Assembly: GCF_017115085.1 (NCBI RefSeq)
Contig: NZ_JABXKJ010000092.1
Span: 1 to 51,205 of the forward strand
Length of the DNA: 51,205 nucleotides
Direction of reading: 5' to 3'
Origin: Nostoc sp. NMS7
GTDB taxonomy: Bacteria; Cyanobacteriota; Cyanobacteriia; Cyanobacteriales; Nostocaceae
Part shown: piece by piece, positions 16,101-24,282 of the stretch
Layout: each line of letters opens with the position of its first letter
How positions within the stretch are numbered: the first letter of the stretch is position 1
Notes under the pieces: model-generated
Databases searched by the model: none
Told to the model about the DNA's origin: nothing
The model's input: the letters and a program-made list of their open reading frames with translations, nothing else
Program-made: the position numbers and the translations under genes

Positions 16101-16310
16101 AAAGAAAAAGAGAATGTTAAGGGCGACGTATCTTTATTTTCACGCTTAAAGGCTAGTTTGCCAAGTTAAGCTTTTAGCTGGTGACGGTTTCATTTACAAT
16201 ATAGACAAATCAGAAGTATTTTATCAGCTGCTAGAGACAGGGGATAAGACCATTTACCCTGAAAAACTAGCCAAAAATTATTATCCTTTAATGATTCGTT
16301 TATCGCATTT

Positions 16311-16916
16311 ATGAACTTCTCGCCACAGTTAATTGCTTTAGGTGAGTACCTAGCTGGTGAATTTGATAATCGAGAACAAGCGATCGCAGATCCAGTTTGG
16401 TATGTCCACCTCCGGCTGTGGCAAAGACCAGTTAATCTGTTCATAGAAGATAGCATCACCTTGTTTGCCGAACAGGCTAGCGTTATTAGCCTAGATCAAC
16501 CTTACCGCCAGCGAATTATCCGGTTGCGTCAGAGGAGCAACTCTGATGCATCTCTGGAAGTACAATACTATATGCCTCAAGATCCAGGTGCATTAAGAGG
16601 CGCAAGTCATAACCCTGCTCTACTGAACACACTGACACCCGAACAATTAGATTTACTACCAGGTTGTATCCTAACAGTTACCCAGAAAACACTAGCTGGC
16701 GATCGCTATCAGTTTACCGCTACCCCACCACCAGAGACTCGTTGCAGCTTTACTTATCTTGGTAATATCGTCTATGTTTCTTTGGGATTTGAAGCTACTG
16801 CGGCAGAATTTCACAGCTACGACAAAGGAATTGATCCAGTAACTAAAAAAGCAACTTGGGGAGCGATTATGGGGCCTTATCGTTACACCAAGCGAAATCA
16901 GTATTCAATAAGATAA
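16311..16916 (+). CDS. cpcT: Chromophore lyase CpcT/CpeT family
   Basis: A bilin lyase that attaches phycocyanobilin to a cysteine of a phycobiliprotein beta subunit. Conserved features in the 201-residue sequence are LGEYLAGEFDNREQA (10-24), HLRLWQRPV (33-41), the acidic strand LFIEDSITL (43-51), YYMPQDPGALRGA (86-98), a Cys145 segment, and the terminal WGAIMGPYRYTK (183-194). The length agrees with the family. CpcT proteins act on phycocyanin and phycoerythrocyanin, while CpeT paralogues act on phycoerythrin; I favour the former without proof. No phycobiliprotein genes are adjacent. The ATG at 16311 is the first plausible start. Confidence 0.9.
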   Translation: MNFSPQLIALGEYLAGEFDNREQAIADPVWYVHLRLWQRPVNLFIEDSITLFAEQASVISLDQPYRQRIIRLRQRSNSDASLEVQYYMPQDPGALRGASHNPALLNTLTPEQLDLLPGCILTVTQKTLAGDRYQFTATPPPETRCSFTYLGNIVYVSLGFEATAAEFHSYDKGIDPVTKKATWGAIMGPYRYTKRNQYSIR

Positions 16917-16986
16917 AGATATGAGTCATAAGTTATAAGTTTTGAATTAACTCCTCACTCCTCACTCTTAACTTTTAACTTGTTTC

Positions 16987-17355
16987 TTAGCTGGCAATCC
17001 TACGAGGTACACCTTCTAAAGCTTCCTCTTCTGTTTCAAAGATTTCAAAGACAGTATCCATCATCGTCACTTCAAACACAAGCTTGGCTTCTGGATGTAC
17101 ATTCGAGATGCGGAAACTGCCCTTGACTTTATCAGCATCACGCATTCCAGCTACCAAAGAGGTAAGACCGGAACTATCAATAAAATTTACCAGAGCCAGA
17201 TTTACAACTACATGGCAGCTGAGTTTGGAAATACACTCTTGTAACTTCAGGCGAAATTGCCAAGCAGTGGTGATATCTAGGCGACCTGCTGGCGTCAGAA
17301 CAATAACGGTGTTTCCATCTTGGGTTGTGTAACTTTTTTGGTCTATATGAATCAC
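16987..17355 (-). CDS. STAS domain anti-sigma factor antagonist-like protein
   Basis: A single STAS domain of 122 residues, related to SpoIIAA/RsbV. The phosphorylatable serine region is FIDSSGLTSL (58-67, Ser61/Ser62), preceded by the strand VVVNLALVN and an N-terminal PAGRLDITT loop. Such proteins bind anti-sigma or switch kinases in their unphosphorylated form. No partner kinase or phosphatase gene is next to it. The start is GTG at 17355, with GGGGAGGG a few bases upstream. It is monocistronic. Confidence 0.88.
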   Translation of the reverse strand: MIHIDQKSYTTQDGNTVIVLTPAGRLDITTAWQFRLKLQECISKLSCHVVVNLALVNFIDSSGLTSLVAGMRDADKVKGSFRISNVHPEAKLVFEVTMMDTVFEIFETEEEALEGVPRRIAS

Positions 17356-17677
17356 TAAAGCCCTCCCCGTGGCATTCCTTTTCAGATTAACTAGTTACAG
17401 AATTTTCTAATGCTGTCACTTGAGATTAACAAGCTCTAGCTAAAATTGTCACCTTTTTCTTTTAGGTGCTTACCTTTAGTAGTTTAACTCACCAAAATAG
17501 TGCTGAGTAGCAATTTTTAATGGGGAGTGGGGAGTGGGCTTGCCGTGAGCGTAGCCGAATGGGAATGGCGGGACAAGGGGGACAAGGGGGAATTATTGAA
17601 CAAGTCTCTCTTTTGTCTCCCCCCTCTTCCTGTCTCCCTTGTCTCTTCTTCATGCCCGATGCCCGATTTTCAAGTCA
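17356..17677. other. Intergenic region with GGGGAGT and GGGGACAA repeats
   Basis: No gene. Bases ~17520-17660 hold dispersed repeat DNA: GGGGAGTGGGGAGTGGG, the segment GGCTTGCCGTGAGCGTAG (also at about 37588), two GGGGGACAA-type units, and a complementary CTCCC/TTGTCTCC tract. Together these can fold into a long imperfect hairpin downstream of hemF. Confidence 0.6.
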
Positions 17678-18718
17678 CTATTGAGGTGGTGTCCAGTTGA
17701 TCCAATCTTGGGGCTTGAGGAAGGTTTCATATAACTCGGCTTCAGGGGAATTGGGTTCTGGCTGATAGCCGTATTCCCAACGCACTAAGGGAGGTAGGGA
17801 CATGAGAATTGATTCGGTGCGCCCATTGGTTTGTAGACCAAAAATGGTGCCTCGGTCATAAACCAAGTTAAATTCTACATACCGTCCCCGGCGGTAGAGT
17901 TGAAAATTCCGTTGGCGATCGCCATACTCTATCCCATGTCGTCGTTCTACAATTGGTACGTAGGCTGGTAAAAATGACTTACCACAGTCTTGCACAAAGG
18001 CAAACAAATCTTCCCAATTGCGGGTTGCGGGTGTTCCCACCTGGTTGCTATAGATAGCCGCTTCCCCATTGGGATTCGGCCCGCGATATAAAGCACCCTC
18101 ACCATCTTGGTAATCAAAAAACAGACCACCGACACCCCGTGTCTCATCACGATGTTTGAGGTAAAAATATTCATCACACCACCGCTTAAACACCGGGTAA
18201 TACTCTGGGTGGTGTTGGTCACAAGCCTGCTTTAATGTTTTATGTAAATGTGCCGCATCTTCAGCAAAGGGGTAATAAGGTGTCAAGTCAATGCCACCAC
18301 CAAACCACCAAACTGGCCCCGCTTCAAAATAGCGATAATTTAGATGAACTGTGGGCACGTAAGGATTGTGAGGATGTAATACCATTGAAGTGCCTATGGC
18401 ATAAAAGCCATGCCCTGCTGCTTCCGGGCGTTGGGTTAAAATTGAGGGCGGCAAATGCTCTCCCCAAACTTCCGAAAAACCTACACCTGCTTGTTCAAAG
18501 ATTGCACCATCACGCAGAATACGCGATCGCCCTCCACCCCCTTCTGGGCGTTCCCAACTGTCTTCAATAAACTTGCTCACACCATCCAGGTTTTCCAGCC
18601 TTTGACTAATTTCGTCTTGTAACTGTTGCATAAACTGGCGGACTCTAGTTTGAGCGTCAGATGCTGGCAAAGACTTGGATGATGCTGCTACAGTTGGTGT
18701 TTGCGAGTTGGTCAACAT
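17678..18718 (-). CDS. hemF: Oxygen-dependent coproporphyrinogen III oxidase
   Basis: Converts coproporphyrinogen III to protoporphyrinogen IX using oxygen, in the heme and chlorophyll pathway. The 346-residue protein shows [11 protein letters not shown] (61-71), VHLNYRYFE (124-132), [14 protein letters not shown] (137-150), the [15 protein letters not shown] stretch and [16 protein letters not shown] near the C-terminus, all typical of HemF and complete. The ~25-residue N-terminal lead is low in complexity. The start ATG at 18718 is well defined. It is alone in its transcription unit. Confidence 0.96.
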   Translation of the reverse strand: MLTNSQTPTVAASSKSLPASDAQTRVRQFMQQLQDEISQRLENLDGVSKFIEDSWERPEGGGGRSRILRDGAIFEQAGVGFSEVWGEHLPPSILTQRPEAAGHGFYAIGTSMVLHPHNPYVPTVHLNYRYFEAGPVWWFGGGIDLTPYYPFAEDAAHLHKTLKQACDQHHPEYYPVFKRWCDEYFYLKHRDETRGVGGLFFDYQDGEGALYRGPNPNGEAAIYSNQVGTPATRNWEDLFAFVQDCGKSFLPAYVPIVERRHGIEYGDRQRNFQLYRRGRYVEFNLVYDRGTIFGLQTNGRTESILMSLPPLVRWEYGYQPEPNSPEAELYETFLKPQDWINWTPPQ

Positions 18719-19165
18719 AGATTCCCGAACCTAAATTACAAATTCCAGAAAGCCACAAATTTCTTATCTTAAAATTTGGGTGAAACACGCACCAACAATC
18801 AAGCTCTATTTGCCCAACCTGCTTTTTTGTTACTGGTTAAGCATTTATACGATTGATGGGCATCACTAGAGTTATTTTCCCTCAAATGCGTATACGCTTG
18901 TATATTGACTGAGCTTTTTTTTAATTTTTAATGGGAATATTTTAGTATAAACACTAGACTTTAGTCGTAACCTTGAAATATCAACGGTTTGACTATCCGG
19001 CTCAAAACTTATTTGCCATATTCCTATATTGGCTGTTGGCATCTTTGCCGAATCAAGGCTTGCTAAGTTTAGGGCATTTTTGAGAAAGTTTTAATTTAGG
19101 GGTTGAGCGTAGTTGCACACCATACCAGAGTTACCAGAAACAGTCTAGCGAGGAGGATTAGGAAA
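18719..19165. other. Intergenic region between hemF and the SRPBCC gene
   Basis: These 447 bases between divergent genes hold no supported gene. They are AT-rich and presumably carry both promoters. I see no clear repeat. Confidence 0.5.
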
Positions 19166-19690
19166 ATGCAAGGTTGGTTATCCAAATTCATCCACCGCAA
19201 ACGTCGTCGGTTTTGCGCTTCTCTGGTGCGGACGTATCGAGAGATTAGTTCTGCTTCTGTAGATGAACTGTGGCAAAAAGTCGCTGATTTAACAGATGTT
19301 TCCTGGCATCCACTACTTAAGAGTACTAATGTGCCCTACGGATTAGTACCCAAACCAGGATTGATTTTTCAAGCTGTAACACGCTTTTCGCCAATTCCCA
19401 TTCGGATTTTTGTGGAACGCGTCAATCCTAGAGAGATGCTGAGTATCCGAGTGCTGGCGATTCCTGGGATAGAGGAACGTGTGACTTATCAAGTAGAGTC
19501 AACGGTTTGTGGTACTTGTCTGTCTTATTCTGTAACGCTACGGGGTTGGTTATCGCCCCTGATTTGGTCTTTATCCCGTCCTTATGCCGACCGCGTAGCA
19601 CGGTCTTTAGTCGAGGCAGTAGAAAAAACGGCATTGTCAACTGTATCTGGGAAGAAAAAATCCCTTAATGACAGTTGTTTTGATTTTTAG
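19166..19690 (+). CDS. SRPBCC family protein
   Basis: A 174-residue protein that looks like a START/Bet v1-like (SRPBCC) fold. It has an N-terminal helix with REISSASVDELWQKVADLTDVSWHPLL, then alternating beta strands (GLIFQAVTRF, RIFVERVNPREMLSIRVLA, ERVTYQVES), and a long C-terminal helix (YADRVARSLVEAVEKTA). Such folds bind hydrophobic ligands; the ligand is unknown. The frame opens at a TTG (19103), but AGGAGG at 19151-19156 lies nine bases before the ATG at 19166, so that start is used. Confidence 0.7.
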   Translation: MQGWLSKFIHRKRRRFCASLVRTYREISSASVDELWQKVADLTDVSWHPLLKSTNVPYGLVPKPGLIFQAVTRFSPIPIRIFVERVNPREMLSIRVLAIPGIEERVTYQVESTVCGTCLSYSVTLRGWLSPLIWSLSRPYADRVARSLVEAVEKTALSTVSGKKKSLNDSCFDF

Positions 19691-19864
19691 AATCCCTAAA
19701 GAAAGTTAAGATTCTATTAGGTGATAATGCAATTTGCTAAGTTTTGTTAGGGCAGTCACAGTGAAAACACTAACCTCACCTTGCTCAAGAAAGCATCCAG
19801 TTAATAGCTAAGATGTTCGCCACGAGTGTATTTCATCATTTTCAATTTTTAATTTTGAATTTTT

Positions 19865-20935
19865 ATGTACGATGTCCTCGATTCTCGCTCTGTCTTAGAA
19901 GTGTTGCGACCAGTGGAAGACCCAGAACTCCGCAAAAGTCTGGTAGAACTGAATATGATTCGCAACGTGAAAATTGACGATGGTAAGGTTAGTTTCACCT
20001 TGGTGTTGACCACTCCTGCCTGTCCTTTACGTGAATTTATCGTTCAAGACTGTCAGAAAGCTGTCAAAAAACTCCCAGGCGTTACAGATGTCAGCATAGA
20101 AGTGACGGCAGAAACACCGCAGCAAAAAAGTTTACATGACCGCACTGGTATTTCTGGAGTTAAAAATATCATTGCTGTTTCCAGTGGCAAAGGTGGCGTT
20201 GGTAAAAGTACGGTGGCGGTGAATGTAGCAGTGGCTTTAGCTCAAACTGGGGCGAAAGTTGGCTTGCTAGATGCTGATATTTACGGACCTAATGACCCGA
20301 CCATGCTGGGTCTAGCTGATGCCCAAATTGCCGTGCGTTCCACTGAAAAAGGTGACATTCTGGAACCTGCTTTTAATCACGGCGTCAAATTAGTTTCAAT
20401 GGGCTTTTTGATTGACCGAGATCAACCAGTAATTTGGCGGGGGCCTATGCTCAATGGTGTAATTCGTCAGTTTCTCTATCAAGTTGAATGGGGAGAACTG
20501 GACTATTTGATTGTAGATATGCCACCAGGAACCGGAGATGCTCAGTTAACTTTAACCCAAGCAGTGTCGATGGCAGGGGCAGTAATTGTCACTACGCCGC
20601 AAACTGTAGCCTTGTTAGATTCTCGCAAGGGATTGCGGATGTTCCAGCAGATGAATGTCCCGGTATTGGGAATCGTGGAAAATATGAGCTATTTTATACC
20701 CCCCGATCAGCCGGATAAGCAGTATGACATCTTTGGTTCCGGTGGTGGCTCCAAAACAGCCGCCGAATTGGGAGTGCCACTGTTGGGGTGTGTACCCCTA
20801 GAGATTTCCACGCGAGTTGGTGGTGACAGTGGTGTGCCAATAGTTGTTGGCGAACCAGATTCAGCTTCGGCAAAAGCATTAACAGCGATCGCTCTTACCA
20901 TTGCTGGTAAAGTATCAGTTGCTGCTTTGACATAA
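19865..20935 (+). CDS. mrp: Mrp/ApbC-type P-loop ATPase, Fe-S cluster carrier
   Basis: A member of the Mrp/NBP35 family of iron-sulfur cluster carriers. An N-terminal MIP18/DUF59 domain (about 5-85, with VEDPELRKSLVELNMI and TTPACPLRE) precedes a deviant Walker A SGKGGVGKST (107-116), then LLDADIYGPN (134-143) and DMPPGTGDAQLT. The usual CxxC after ENMSYF is absent: the sequence reads ENMSYFIPPDQPDKQ. This suggests that a different set of ligands holds the cluster. The ATG at 19865 is used. The 356-residue length is normal for the family. Confidence 0.92.
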   Translation: MYDVLDSRSVLEVLRPVEDPELRKSLVELNMIRNVKIDDGKVSFTLVLTTPACPLREFIVQDCQKAVKKLPGVTDVSIEVTAETPQQKSLHDRTGISGVKNIIAVSSGKGGVGKSTVAVNVAVALAQTGAKVGLLDADIYGPNDPTMLGLADAQIAVRSTEKGDILEPAFNHGVKLVSMGFLIDRDQPVIWRGPMLNGVIRQFLYQVEWGELDYLIVDMPPGTGDAQLTLTQAVSMAGAVIVTTPQTVALLDSRKGLRMFQQMNVPVLGIVENMSYFIPPDQPDKQYDIFGSGGGSKTAAELGVPLLGCVPLEISTRVGGDSGVPIVVGEPDSASAKALTAIALTIAGKVSVAALT

Positions 20936-21360
20936 TAAATTGGGGCATGGGGCATAGGGTATAGGGCATCGAAGATTAGGGGACTTCCAAATAAAAAAAT
21001 ATCCCAAAACTGACGCAAAAACCCTCTCTATTTCTCCTCTGTGTGTGTCTGGAGTGGTAGCCTACGGCAAGCCCTTCTCTACGAGAGGCTGCGCCAACGG
21101 GTTCGGGGGTGACGCTCGTTCGCCCTTGGCGTCTCCCCTTCTCTACGAGACGCTACGCGAAGGGAGAAGACTCGCTAACGCTGCGCTAACGACGGGAACC
21201 GCCTTCTCTACGAGAGGCTTTGTTAACGCGCAGCGTCTCGCAGAGAAGACTGCGACCCCCTCACAGCTTTGCGTCTACGTTTATTTGGATAATTTATTTC
21301 TTGGAAATCTCTAGGAAAATGAGGGAGCAGGAGACGAAAAACTATTAATTATTGACCCAA
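20936..21360. repeat. Cluster of dispersed palindromic repeats
   Basis: There is no gene in this gap; an open frame at 21045-21314 lies within the repeats. Bases ~21050-21260 are an array of short palindromes built on TTCTCTACGAGA, GACGCTACGCGAAGG and CGCTAACGCTGCGCTAACG. Related sequence occurs at 23335-23460, 38040-38060, 47495-47525 and 48660-48720. A (GGGGCATA)-type repeat follows the mrp stop. Confidence 0.75.
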
Positions 21361-21409
21361 TGCCCAATGCCCAATGCCCAATGCCCAATGCCCAATGCCC
21401 AATGCCCAA
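21361..21409. repeat. Seven tandem TGCCCAA heptamers
   Basis: Exactly seven copies of TGCCCAA, preceded by one degenerate copy (GACCCAA), end 26 bases before the rodA start codon. The same unit occurs in reverse complement (CATTGGG) at 51021-51048. Confidence 0.95.
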
Positions 21410-21435
21410 AACTTAAAAAAGTCTAAACTGGCACA

Positions 21436-22764
21436 ATGTTGTTAAAACGATCGGTCCCCAAAATTCGCTGGAAGTCTTGGGTTAAGCCCTGGCAGTCTGT
21501 AGATTGGCTACTATTTTGTTTGCCGATAGCTATCAGCATCTTTGGAGGCATGATGATCCTCAGTACGGAACTGAAGCAGCCAGTAACTGACTGGTGGTGG
21601 CACTGGATGGTAGCGGCTATCGGCGTAGTCATAGCCCTATTTTTATCTCGCACCCGTTACGAAATCTTGATGCAGTGGCACTGGGTAACATACGCACTGA
21701 CGAACTTCAGCTTAATCGCTGTGATGATTGCTGGTACTAGCGCCAAAGGGGCGCAGCGATGGATTAGTATCGCTGGCTTTAACGTTCAACCCTCAGAATT
21801 TGCCAAAGTCGGGATGATCATCACCTTAGCAGCTTTGCTACACAGGCGTAGTGCTGACAGTATCGAAGGTGTTTTCCGCGTTCTGGCAATTACTTCTATA
21901 CCTTGGGGATTAGTATTTTTGCAGCCAGATTTAGCAACATCACTGGTATTTGGTGCGATCGTTTTAGGAATGCTTTACTGGGCAAATGCTAACCCAGGCT
22001 GGTTAATTCTGATGATTTCTCCTGTGGTTGCCGCAATTTTGTTTAGTATATCTTGGCCTTTAGCAGAGCCGATAGTTTTATTTAAAGGATTATCTTTTGG
22101 GCCATTAGCTTTTGGACCATTAGGGCTAATTTGGTCAGTGGCGATGGCGATTGTGGGCTGGCGAACTCTCCCCTGGCATCGATTTAGTTTCGGCGCGATT
22201 AGTGCATGGAGTCTCAATATCTTGGGTGGGGAATTAGGGATCTTCGCCTGGAACCATATTTTGAAAGACTATCAAAAAAAACGGCTAAATGTATTCATAG
22301 ACCCCGATCACGATCCCCTCGGTGCTGGGTATCACTTAATCCAATCTCGTATTGCTATTGGTGGTGGTGAAATTTGGGGATGGGGTCTGTTCAAGGGGCC
22401 TATGACGCAACTTAATTTCGTACCGGAACAGCATACAGACTTTATTTTCTCCGCAGTGGGGGAAGAATTCGGTTTTTTTGGTTGTTTGGTAGTGCTGTTT
22501 GTCTTCTGCTTAATTTGCTTACGTCTACTGCATATTGCCCAAACCGCCAAAGATAACTTTGGTTCGTTGTTGGCTATTGGCGTTTTTTCCATGATCATGT
22601 TTCAGGTGATTGTGAACGTTGGTATGACTGTAGGTTTAGCGCCTGTGGCAGGAATTCCTCTACCTTGGATGAGTTATGGGCGTTCTGCCATGCTGACTAA
22701 CTTCATTTCCTTGGGAATAGTTGAATCAGTAGCAAATTTTCGACAAAGACAAAAGTATTATTGA
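21436..22764 (+). CDS. rodA: Rod shape-determining protein RodA (SEDS glycosyltransferase)
   Basis: A polytopic membrane peptidoglycan polymerase of the FtsW/RodA/SpoVE family. Family blocks are GAQRWI...QPSEFAK (105-124), LQPDLATSLV (162-171), KKRLNVFIDPDHDPLGAGYHLIQS (281-304, in two runs) and GPMTQLNFVPEQHTDFIF (321-338), where Asp335 corresponds to the catalytic Asp. The SYGRSAMLTNFISLGI end signature is intact. A hydrophobic stretch around residues 205-265 makes the protein (442 residues) longer than E. coli RodA (370). RodA is favoured over FtsW because the KRLNVFIDP block is RodA-like. No cell-shape partner gene is adjacent. Confidence 0.9.
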   Translation: MLLKRSVPKIRWKSWVKPWQSVDWLLFCLPIAISIFGGMMILSTELKQPVTDWWWHWMVAAIGVVIALFLSRTRYEILMQWHWVTYALTNFSLIAVMIAGTSAKGAQRWISIAGFNVQPSEFAKVGMIITLAALLHRRSADSIEGVFRVLAITSIPWGLVFLQPDLATSLVFGAIVLGMLYWANANPGWLILMISPVVAAILFSISWPLAEPIVLFKGLSFGPLAFGPLGLIWSVAMAIVGWRTLPWHRFSFGAISAWSLNILGGELGIFAWNHILKDYQKKRLNVFIDPDHDPLGAGYHLIQSRIAIGGGEIWGWGLFKGPMTQLNFVPEQHTDFIFSAVGEEFGFFGCLVVLFVFCLICLRLLHIAQTAKDNFGSLLAIGVFSMIMFQVIVNVGMTVGLAPVAGIPLPWMSYGRSAMLTNFISLGIVESVANFRQRQKYY

Positions 22765-23072
22765 TGAAGTAGTCATTAGTCATTAGTCATTGGTCATTGG
22801 TCATTAGTCAAAGATACAAGAGTTTTTGGTACATACCTCGTCCTGCAACGCTTACGTGGGCGAAAAAAACTTTGTCTTTCATCGGAGTAATTCAAACCAC
22901 GTTAAAGAGTGGGTGTGGTATCTCAAGGACTTTCTTACTAATAACTAATGACTAATGACTCTCACGTTGCGGTTTGATTCGCCATTTGTCCTTTGCAAAT
23001 GACCAATGACCAACGACCAATGAGTATTAACAAGTATTAAGCTATTAAAAGGAAACAAGCGAGGCTAAAAAC
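22765..23072. repeat. Intergenic AGTCATT/GGTCATT repeats between rodA and ndhS
   Basis: Six AGTCATT or GGTCATT heptamers run from 22771 to about 22809. A complementary AATGACTAATGACT block occurs near 22945-22960, and more AATGACCAATGACC sequence at about 22999-23020. No gene is present. The two arms could form a long fold-back. Confidence 0.7.
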
Positions 23073-23270
23073 ATGATCCTGCCTGGAGCAACTGTTCGCG
23101 TCAACAATCCCGCAGATACCTATTATCGGTACGAAGGACTCGTGCAACGGGTAAGTGATGGCAAAGTAGCCGTATTATTTGAAGGTGGTAACTGGGATAA
23201 ATTAGTTACCTTCCGTCTGAGCGAATTGTCACTCGTAGAAACCACTGCCGGACGTAAAAAAGCCAAATAA
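23073..23270 (+). CDS. ndhS: NAD(P)H dehydrogenase (NDH-1) subunit NdhS
   Basis: A 65-residue SH3-like protein. The sequence [22 protein letters not shown], then [29 protein letters not shown] (recognised in parts), matches the cyanobacterial NdhS subunit. NdhS lies at the ferredoxin docking site of the photosynthetic NDH-1 complex and aids cyclic electron flow. The length agrees with the cyanobacterial family, without the plastid extension. AGGAAA and GAGG precede the ATG. It is a solitary gene between repeat tracts. Confidence 0.9.
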   Translation: MILPGATVRVNNPADTYYRYEGLVQRVSDGKVAVLFEGGNWDKLVTFRLSELSLVETTAGRKKAK

Positions 23271-23487
23271 GATTAGTCATTAGTCATTTGTCCGTTGTCA
23301 TTTGACAAAAACTAATGACTAATGACTTTTACGGGTGATGCCTCCGGCACGCTAAGGGCGAACGCCAGTCACTCATGGGGGAAACCCCCAGACGCTCGCG
23401 GACTCGCTAACGCTGCGCTATCGCCCTTGGCGTCTCCCCTTGGGAGAAGACCGCGCTGGCTCACCAATGACTAATGACTAAATTACC
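23271..23487. repeat. Repeat-rich spacer
   Basis: AGTCATT heptamers (from 23275) and their complement (to about 23327) form a fold-back. A GC-rich palindromic block of the GACGCTCGCGGACTCGCTAACGC family follows (about 23340-23460), then another AATGACT pair. No gene is present. Confidence 0.7.
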
Positions 23488-24144
23488 ATGCGCCTCCCCC
23501 TACCACAGTTTGCTACTGGCGATCGCCATCCCAATCACATTGCGGAGGTGATTGAAACTACTACTACTGAATTTTTAGCCCAGTGTTTGGAACCAAAAGA
23601 TTTGAGCTTTCCCTCGATGCCACCCTTTGGTAGTTGGGTTTGTTCTGTAGATGAAGAATCTGGCAATCAAATTTATGCTGTAGTGTATTATGCCACAACT
23701 ATGCCGATAGATTCAGTACACCGGGCGAGAGCTTTGGGGTTATCTTTGCAAGACTTACGGGAGGAACAACCCCAAATATTTGCCATGCTCAGAACAGAAT
23801 TCCGGGCTGCGATCGTGGGATTTGAGCAGTCTTCTCAGAATCAAGGTTATAACCAAAGAATATATCAGTATCTACCACCCCGTCCGCCACAAATTCATCA
23901 AGCCGTTTATCGGTGCGAACCAGAAGCGATCGTTAAATTTACTGAAGAACTAGATTTTTTGCGGACACTGCTTTGTATTAATGGTGCCCCAATAGAGTCT
24001 TTGACCGCAGCTGCAATTCGAGATGTCTACCAGTTACGCAAAGCTGACCGAGAATGGCTAATTAAAGCTGGACGTAACTTGAGTGTGCTACTTAAAGACG
24101 ACTACGATCGCTTGCGGTTCATTCTGAGTCAAATCCACCCGTAG
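23488..24144 (+). CDS. Conserved cyanobacterial protein, HAS-barrel-like
   Basis: A 218-residue soluble protein with a predicted N-terminal beta barrel (about 1-75: FATGDRHPNHIAEVIE, PPFGSWVCSVDEESGNQIYAVVY). It continues with a helical region (RARALGLSLQDLREEQPQIFAML) and a C-terminal helical part (REWLIKAGRNLSVLLKDDYDRL). The barrel resembles the HAS-barrel found at the start of HerA-type ATPases, but no ATPase domain follows. I recognise it as a cyanobacterial conserved protein of unknown function; the domain call is tentative. Confidence 0.65.
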   Translation: MRLPLPQFATGDRHPNHIAEVIETTTTEFLAQCLEPKDLSFPSMPPFGSWVCSVDEESGNQIYAVVYYATTMPIDSVHRARALGLSLQDLREEQPQIFAMLRTEFRAAIVGFEQSSQNQGYNQRIYQYLPPRPPQIHQAVYRCEPEAIVKFTEELDFLRTLLCINGAPIESLTAAAIRDVYQLRKADREWLIKAGRNLSVLLKDDYDRLRFILSQIHP

Positions 24145-24282
24145 ATAGTTAGTTCTCAGACAATTGCCTAGTTAGTGTAAATTAAGATTTCTGATTTTTC
24201 GTCAGGTGGCTTCTCCATTTAGCAATCAGGCGATCAGCCCAAGGTAATCGCAGTTTTCCCATAGCCCCTTCAATTCCTACCT

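Noticed and set aside
21045..21314. 89-codon open frame
   Set aside because: It runs entirely through palindromic repeat DNA and its translation (SRLAKP/TRGCANG style) reflects the repeats; no protein features.
22771..22809. Evenly spaced repeats considered as a CRISPR array
   Set aside because: The units are 7 bp with no spacers; this is a heptamer tandem repeat, not a CRISPR. No cas genes are present.
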